Of a stretch of 64,000 nt of DNA, positions 58,545-64,000 are shown piece after piece; the stretch's first letter is position 1; the number at the start of each line of letters is the position of its first letter. The position numbers and the translations under genes were made by a program. Origin of the DNA: Takakia lepidozioides (taxonomy: Eukaryota > Streptophyta > Takakiopsida > Takakiales > Takakiaceae); NCBI GenBank assembly GCA_030704615.1, contig CM060732.1, positions 31,355,053 to 31,419,052 on the forward strand, read 5' to 3'. The notes under the pieces were generated by a model. The model was not told where the DNA came from, ran no database searches, and saw only the letters and a list, made by a program, of their open reading frames with translations.

Positions 58545-59950
58545 CATGTTGTACAGCGATAACAAGCGTGAGACCCGATTCACCTAGGGTTCCACAATTC
58601 TCACTAACCTGTTGGTTCTTGTGGGGGCTTGTGATGGGACCAGGTGAGGGTCCTCACTTAATGTGATTTTTGAAGCTTGAATCTGATGACAAACCTGCAA
58701 GTGAAGTGACATCGACATCAGCTGATTATCCAAGGAGATGTCTCATTTTTGCCTCACTACATGACCAATCTGGATATGCTTACAATCTTTATCTATGTGT
58801 TGAAGCAGCAAGTGCATTAGCGAGCCTTTTTAGAACACATGAATTCTATTAAGGACTCTGGGTTATGATTTCCGCTGCATTGAAATATGGTACTGGAAGT
58901 AGGGTTTCCAGACCAAATGTATGCTCTTTTTTCATGCTTAGAGCACGATTTGCTACTCTGATATGTACACTTTCAAGCAACACGGTAGGGGAGAGGCCAG
59001 AGCTTGCATATGGTTTATACTGAGCCCTGTATGCCTTTATGTGCTCAATATATGGAACCTCTGTGGATGTCTGAACCCCCTTTCCTTTTTACCTTGCATA
59101 CAATCTGCTAAGGTAAGTAACCTGCTACCTCTTCATGTCACTCTGTAATTACAGATTGTATACAGTTGTGTTTGTGCAAACACCTTGTCAAGGTTGTAAC
59201 ATAATGACCCCAAACCTAAACCAGGTCTGGTTGTTTTAAAGAGAAGCCCCTGCTGTTGCTTGGTAATCAAAGACTGATTAACCTACAACATGGCTCTGGA
59301 TTTTATGTTACAAAAAAGATAGCTGTGTGTTTTTTGCTAGCTATGGCATATTCTGATACAAAACACTGCAGTAGAAAGCAGTTCTGGGAAATCAAGCTTA
59401 CTAAACAATGCAATGAGTTTTGACTCTGTGTCATGATTACAAAAAGTTCTAAAAATGTAGCAGATAAGCTCTGGGTTTTTGTTATTAAAAAGCTGGTTAT
59501 CTTATCAAGTAACCAGATGATTTAATATCCCGGTTGTGTGATTAATGGAAAATAGCTGGAACTTTTGGGTTCCAGATGAGCAGTACTATTGCATGATATA
59601 GGTAAACATTTAATTGTTTGCTTAGATGCCACCCATAGCTTATAATTCTAAAACAGGCATAAGAACAGGCTGAACACTTGTTTAGCATACTGTTCCTTAG
59701 AATATAAAGCTGGATTATTATAAGGAGGGGATCTTCTAAGTAATCCCACCCTCCCACCCGTATTTTCTTGTCATTGAAATCTACAAGGTAGATTCTTTGT
59801 CTTTGAAATGTAATGGAGGTCATCATAAGATCTGATTTGAAGTAGAGTTTGACTGATAATGCCTCTTCATGAGGTTGATTTGTCGTAAAAATTGACAATG
59901 ACCATGTTTGGTCCTGTCCATGTCCCGACAAGACATAGTATCTTCCCTCT
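58545..59950 (+). repeat. Right direct repeat (pseudo-LTR) of the Penelope-like element
   Basis: About 1.41 kb, the slightly longer partner of 45327-46697. It shares the start CATGTTGTACAGCG and the end CATAGTATCTTCCCTCT, after which the flanks diverge. High similarity implies that the two copies were made or homogenised recently. Confidence 0.85.
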
Positions 59951-60021
59951 ATTTTTTGCTGTTCACAAAAGTAAACAAACCACAAGGGAGAGAGGGTGCA
60001 GAAAAAGTTAAAAGATAGTAC

Positions 60022-60500
60022 TCATAAGACGTTGTTTGTCGTAGCCTTGTGGCCATTGACCCCGCGCCCAGGTTGAGCGGAAAGAAAAGGGACAGAACCT
60101 GCCTCTGTCAAGGGCTGACGTTGGTAGTAAGACTTACCTTCATATATAGAATTAATCTGGGTTTTCCAGATATCCTCTAGAAATCCCTTCACACAAGCAT
60201 CAAACTGTTGTGTGTGATTTGCCCAATAACTAGGCCTCAGGAGGGCCTGGGCTTTTGGCTCAGCCTTGAGACTTTCAAAGTTGGAAAACAGAGGTATAGT
60301 CACAATTCCCTTGATAGATTTGAAGAGAGCGTCTCTTTGGTGAGAGAACCCCGGAGAGTGTATCAGAAAAATGTGTACTGTCTTCAGATTGCCCACACAA
60401 CGGACAATTGCACTCTCCCTTTCCTCTCTGCTTCAGTTTCATGTTCAAATGTAGGCTTCCTGCCCTGAGTTTAAATTTCAGTCTAGTGTCGAGAGTGGGT
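60022..60500 (-). pseudogene. LINE reverse transcriptase C-terminus (zf-RVT-like) remnant
   Basis: On the minus strand CNCPLCGQSEDST and, after a one-base shift, VHIFLIHSPGFSHQRDALFK read like the Cys/His tail of plant LINE reverse transcriptases (CxxCG..E...H.F..CP...). The canonical Cys of HCP is Ser here. Upstream KFKLRAGSLHLNMKLKQRGK matches the usual 'lHLN.RL' block. The tail overlaps the dispersed repeat also seen at 15.41 kb. Confidence 0.6.
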
Positions 60501-60559
60501 AGACCCTCTTACTACCAACGTCAGCCCCTGACAGAGGTAGGATCTGTCCCTTTTGTTTC

Positions 60560-60690
60560 CCCAAGAGAGGGGGCAACAAAGAAAAACAGAGAATGTGGGG
60601 GGGGGGGGGAGTGACTGAGCAGCAGCAGCTGCTGCTCAGTCACTCCCCCCCCCCCCACCTTCTTTTCTTTTCTTTGTTGCCCCCTTTTGT
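60560..60690. repeat. Near-perfect palindrome with G/C-run arms
   Basis: The centre CAGCAGCAG/CTGCTG is flanked by GAGTGACTGAG and its complement, then by 13-14 G on the left and 13 C on the right. Beyond that, imperfect matches continue (GGGGGCAACAAAG and its complement). Total imperfect arm length is about 60 bp, with a 3-bp centre. Such a palindrome is unstable in cloning and a common site of assembly error, but could also be a transposon hairpin. Confidence 0.8.
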
Positions 60691-60790
60691 CTCCCTCTCA
60701 CTCCCTCTCTCTGTCCCTCTTTGTCCCTCTCTCCCTCTCCCTCTCTCTCCCTCTCTTCTGTGATGCTCTCTTTTAAGCTCCCGACACCCT
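60691..60790. repeat. CT-rich microsatellite
   Basis: CTCCCTCTCTCTGTCCCTCT-type repeats directly right of the palindrome. The matching purine-rich arm on the left is absent, so it lies outside the palindrome. Confidence 0.8.
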
Positions 60791-60826
60791 AAATTCAAGG
60801 TCAGATGGTGGGTTCAGCTGCAACAT

Positions 60827-61144
60827 ATGTCCAACACCAGATATCCTAAGTTAATCGACTCTATATCTTGGAAACAGGACCGCCCTGTCAAACAGGTTGA
60901 GCCCTTGGAGAAGAGAGTAAAAGAGATTCTCAAGGATCTGAATCTGGACCCGCAAGTCTTGACCTTGCTGGATAAACCTGACTTAGAGAGTGTAGTGTCC
61001 AAAGCCATGTCTGTTACCAGAAAATTGTCCGATGAAAATGAAGTTAGGAAGAAAACTTCCCTGAACCTATTTCCAGTCTCTAACATGAGGGAGGACATCA
61101 TGGATGCGCTCAAGGGTCTATCCCACTCTTGGCACCAGACCTAA
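60827..61144 (+). CDS. Unrecognised 105-aa charged ORF
   Basis: A Lys/Glu-rich frame (VKQVEPLEKRVKEILKDLNL, LSDENEVRKKTSLNLF) lies between the palindrome and the second inverted LINE arm. Composition suggests helices. It could be part of an element ORF; no family is recognised and it may not be expressed. Confidence 0.3.
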   Translation: MSNTRYPKLIDSISWKQDRPVKQVEPLEKRVKEILKDLNLDPQVLTLLDKPDLESVVSKAMSVTRKLSDENEVRKKTSLNLFPVSNMREDIMDALKGLSHSWHQT

Positions 61145-61205
61145 ATTTAAAGTCAGGGCAGGAAGACTACCTTTGAACAATAAACAGCAGCAGAGAGGAA
61201 AGGGA

Positions 61206-61639
61206 GAGTGAAATTTCCCTGACGTACCTCTGCTGCTGCTAGTGCTTGAAGCGAGCTGGCGCGGCGAGCTACTGCGGTGCTGTCGCGGCTGCCAGCGGCG
61301 CGGGTCCCCGCCGCTGCAGGGCATATCTCCCCCGCTCACCACAGCTCTCTCTCTCTTCAGCTCGTTAGGTTGCGCCTCTGCGCGACATTCCTACCACACA
61401 TGGGAGAGAGACATCAGCCCGTGCTTAGGGCAAGAAAAAAAGACAGAAAGTGAGGGAGGAGGCGGTGCTTACCTTGGGCGTTGGAGCGGCGTTGGGGCAA
61501 ACTCCTTGGGGCCTTGCGACCACCTCGGGCTCAGCAGCAGGTGCGTTTCTCCTCCACCCTAAACCCCACTCTCTGAACTACCTCTCTCCCAAAGAACAAA
61601 CGAAAAATGGAGGGGAAAGAGATGCTTCAAGCACTTAGG
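61206..61639. other. GC-rich spacer, no supported gene
   Basis: Short overlapping frames on both strands arise from GC-rich sequence. No domain was recognised. Confidence 0.4.
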
Positions 61640-61910
61640 GGAAGAAAAAAAAAGCGCGGCGCCCACGTGCGACGCCCGGCCGTCACACGCCTGCGCCCGC
61701 CCTTTTTTTGAAATGTAAAAGTGAATTTTGCAACGGCTGGGCGTCGTTTCTTGCGACCCCCGGCCATAGAAATAAAATAAAACGCGTCGCCCCCCGCAAC
61801 GGCTGTCCGTCGCGGGGTGCGACCCCCACGTAAAAAAACAAAAAAAACTCGTCGTCCAATGCAACGCCAGGGTGTCGCAAGAGGCGACAGCTGGCCTTTG
61901 ACCCCCCCCC
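61640..61910. mobile_element. GCGACG-rich CACTA-type subterminal DNA
   Basis: TGCGACGCCCGGCCGTC occurs here and at about 43240 in the CACTA terminus. TTCTTGCGACCCCCG also occurs in both places. This could be the right subterminal region of the element that starts at 43147 or a separate copy. A C10 run and GACAGGATTGAGTG follow, but no CCTGTAGTG terminus. Confidence 0.55.
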
Positions 61911-61929
61911 CGACAGGATTGAGTGTTGG

Positions 61930-62361
61930 TGCACTAAGTGTTGGGAACGGATACCACCGGGCGGCACCAGACCACCGAGGCGGCGACCGCATGTTGTCGA
62001 AAAACATTACAAGAAGAACAAGATTGCGGATGCGGCAAAGGTGAGTGCTTTTCCCACCCCTCTCATTAACATTCATTCAAGGTACATTTAGGTTTATCTA
62101 ATAATATAGTATGATTGGTAAGCATACATGAATCAAAATTATGACATAAGTATTGATGCGTTGTTCACTATGCACATTGCAGCCACGACTTGATGCCCAA
62201 GCTCGCAATCACATTGCACATGAGGCATTTCGCGCTGGTCTACTTGCAGAATTTGTGCCAGAGCATGTGCCCGATGTGACCAGTTGGTTCCCCCAGCAGC
62301 ACGTAGATGAGATGCGTAGGGTCGAGGGGTATCGTAGGTGTCGTAGGCGTTATGGCCGGTG
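61930..62361 (+). CDS. Two-exon fragment of an unrecognised element gene
   Basis: A likely exon ends at 62041 (RTRLRMRQR before GTGAGT in one frame). It joins through AG at about 62182 to an exon encoding PRLDAQARNHIAHEAFRAGL, FVPEHVPDVTSWF and a basic RRVEGYRRCRRRYGR tail with a stop at 62361. Immediately after is a C22 run. No domain recognised; probably element-derived. Confidence 0.35.
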
Positions 62362-62534
62362 ACAAGCAGGCCCACCCCCCCCCCCCCCCCCCTCCAGTTT
62401 CCTCAGGCGGTCCCCCTGATTGTGGCCTCCCCCCCCCATCTGTTTCTTTGTCTGATCCACCTCCGGTTGTACCTGATCCGGACGTTGTACCCTCGGCTGC
62501 ACCTCCGACATTACATCCTCAACCACCTCCACTT

Positions 62535-63044
62535 TCATCTCCTCTGCCAGCAGTACCACCTCCACCTCCACCTCCACGTGCATGTGCCCCCCGAACCCCT
62601 AGGAGGGGTCGGCGTTCTCCTAGGATTACCAAAAGAACTATTGACCAGCCCAACAACATTGCCAAAGATGTCGGGGTCACCATCACAAAATCTGATCTCA
62701 ATGGGAGACAACCCCCGTCTACGTACATCCTGTCCGTTGACACACAAAATGTAGGGTAGGATGTATGGGGCTTCGAGGTGTAATGTACGGAACTCCGCGG
62801 AGGTGTAGTATGGACCGTAGTAGGGAAACAAGTCCACCGTGCTATTTCTCCGAGGAGGAACCACAATATCATTGACCGTGAATAAACCCCGACCCATAGC
62901 AGGGTCTGTAGCGGCTCTCACAACTAACCATCTCCCCCAATACTCGAACTCCACATTTTCTCGGATGGGGGTGGGAGGGTCAAGATGATTCCCCCAACAA
63001 CGATGGGACAGCGAAGCGATGGGCATGAGAGCTTTTGTGGTCAT
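62535..63044 (-). CDS. SET-domain-like ORF
   Basis: An ATG-initiated minus-strand frame of about 170 codons. WLVVRAATDPAMGRGLFTVN resembles the opening SET motif (v..s...GrGlfA...I). DLFPYYGPYYTSAEF is like the Y-G-E region, and GDPDIFGNVVGLVNSSFGNP is like the D...GNvaRFiNHSC.pN region of SET methyltransferases. The canonical NHSC is NSSF, so the cofactor and zinc contacts would be altered. The C-terminal 30 residues come from translated simple sequence and are doubtful. It may be a SET-derived gene caught in an element, or a decayed gene fragment. Confidence 0.45.
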   Translation of the reverse strand: MTTKALMPIASLSHRCWGNHLDPPTPIRENVEFEYWGRWLVVRAATDPAMGRGLFTVNDIVVPPRRNSTVDLFPYYGPYYTSAEFRTLHLEAPYILPYILCVNGQDVRRRGLSPIEIRFCDGDPDIFGNVVGLVNSSFGNPRRTPTPPRGSGGTCTWRWRWRWYCWQRR

Positions 63045-64000
63045 ACGTCAGTATACTGTGAGGGGATGCACATGTTTGTGATGACATGTGCTAGTATGAC
63101 TATTAGGGCTGGCAGCGAACTATTTGCATCATACGAGTTCTCCCGGGATGATTGGGACCTCTGATTACAGCGTGAGTGGGATGTGTATGATAGAAATAGG
63201 GTTCCTTTGAGACAGGGATCGCGTAGAGGGGCATTGTAGATATTCTCATGATGTACTTTGTATACCTCCGATTAATCGATTGATGTAAATTTTTTTCTTG
63301 TTGCTCGTGTGGGTTGCAACTTTGCATATGTGATCTAAACATACTTATGCACATGTGGACCAAATATGAGCTTGAACCAAGTTGATTCAATGGGTCATTC
63401 TAGTGTTGATCGCAGCTACGTGTAAATTGTGTTTCGCCTGCAGATGATTTTTTTTTATTCCATTTTCAAGCCATATGCTTAATGATAGCATATGCAATGT
63501 GTGTGCAAAATTTGGGAGTAAACAAAAGTCATTTGGACCCATAACCAGATTTTGTTCTCTCATTTGCACTCGAAAGTTGAGTTATCTTCAACTTCATGCA
63601 CTCTTCATAGAGAGTTTTGCAAAAGTGACCCTAGAAACACACTTATTTTTTTTCCATTTTTTTTTGTCCCATTTTTTGCATGGATGTAGTGGTGCAAAGC
63701 CCGATGTCACAGAACAAAATAGAGCTAAAAATAAAATCATTATGCCCCTCAAAACCGCAATCATATATTTTCTAAATGCAAATATTTATTTTAAATTCGA
63801 TTTAATTCAAAATTGGTGCAAGGGTGAGTGCGTCGTTGGGGAGGCATTTTATTATTATTATTATTTTTTGGCCTGTTGGATCTTTGTACAGGTGTTGCAC
63901 ACATATTTAAGCACATGTAGGAAAAAATGAAGCTGAGCCACATCCGTTTGTTGGGTGCAATGGCATGAGAGGATTTTTTTTCACATTAGTAAATAAAAAT
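63045..64000. other. AT-rich DNA, no supported gene
   Basis: The only long frame (63475-63930, plus) has a hydrophobic, AT-driven composition and no domain. A TTA microsatellite lies at about 63849-63866. Confidence 0.4.

Larger units (their letters stand above)
60406..61205. repeat. Inverted repeat: two LINE-derived arms around a palindrome
   Basis: 60406-60500 and 61113-61205 are reverse complements over about 90 bp, sharing CTTCCTGCCCTGA versus TCAGGGCAGGAAG and flanking blocks. Further in, 60088-60134 pairs with 60507-60557 (GCTGACGTTGGTAGTAAG and its complement). The two inverted pairs interleave, so the region was rearranged more than once. Confidence 0.7.

Noticed and set aside
45327-59950. 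True LTR retrotransposon with 1.4-kb LTRs
   Set aside because: Repeats lack TG...CA ends, no tRNA primer site follows the left copy, and the enclosed RT is not of LTR type.
45327-59950. Hammerhead ribozyme in the direct repeats
   Set aside because: CTGATGA occurs near 45460 but is not followed by a closing stem and GAAA, so the catalytic core is absent.
61900-61960. Right terminus of the CACTA element at GACAGGATTGAGTG
   Set aside because: It does not match the complement of CACTACAGGAAAA; only the C-run and a CTTTG stretch are similar.
62359-62759. Plus-strand proline-rich ORFs
   Set aside because: Frames come from a C22 run and CCTCCA repeats, and they overlap the better supported minus-strand SET-like frame.
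1-64000. CRISPR arrays, prokaryotic operons or riboswitches
   Set aside because: Spliced genes, plant families and plant transposons throughout; no regularly spaced repeat-spacer structure was seen.

Overview
The window is nuclear DNA of a land plant. A complete CAMTA transcription factor, a class III-type patatin phospholipase, a plant coiled-coil protein of the DUF7806 ('titin-like') type and two broken UDP-glycosyltransferase fragments with the plant PSPG signature all point there. So do a plant Ptta/En-Spm transposase, a chromovirus primed by initiator tRNA-Met and short AAACCCTAA-type telomere-like repeats. Gene spacing is wide and transposable elements take up more than half of the window. 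A Penelope-like reverse transcriptase, an intronless CAMTA and a class III-like patatin that keeps its catalytic serine fit a non-flowering lineage (bryophyte, lycophyte or fern) better than an angiosperm, but that is inference and the species is not identified.

Layout. 0-9 kb: a UGT pseudogene, a four-exon Ser/Pro-rich gene of unknown function on the minus strand, a TIR element with piggyBac-like ends (7.36-8.20 kb) and a second UGT fragment. 9.86-13.39 kb: CAMTA, one uninterrupted 1174-codon ORF on the minus strand. 15.5-17.4 kb: a tandem array of palindromic units ending in a truncated copy of the 7.4-kb TIR element and flanked by direct repeats. 18.1-19.0 kb: a 407-bp inverted repeat. 21.8-23.0 kb: a diverged direct duplication. 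25.0-29.6 kb: the eight-exon DUF7806-like gene. 31.2-35.9 kb: the eight-exon patatin gene. For both of these genes the exon phases close exactly.

36.6-43.1 kb is an unusual repeat-rich block. The 10-mer AGTCTGCTGG recurs on the plus strand in the left part and as its complement in the right part, where it encodes Gln-Thr repeats around an unrecognised 327-aa ORF. 43.15-62 kb looks like nested transposons. A CACTA-type end (CACTACAGG, with GCGACG-rich subterminal DNA) and a minus-strand Ptta/En-Spm gene are cut by a Penelope-like element bounded by 1.4-kb direct repeats. That element's own ORF is split by a 6.9-kb Ty3/gypsy chromovirus with LTRs that are about 99% identical. LINE remnants, a large palindrome, more GCGACG-rich DNA and a SET-like ORF close the window.

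Functionally there are four candidate host genes: unknown 1.9-4.9 kb, CAMTA, DUF7806-like and pPLA. They are independent transcription units and nothing suggests a cluster or operon. The rest is mobile-element biology. Several element ORFs carry frameshifts, whereas the host gene models are clean.
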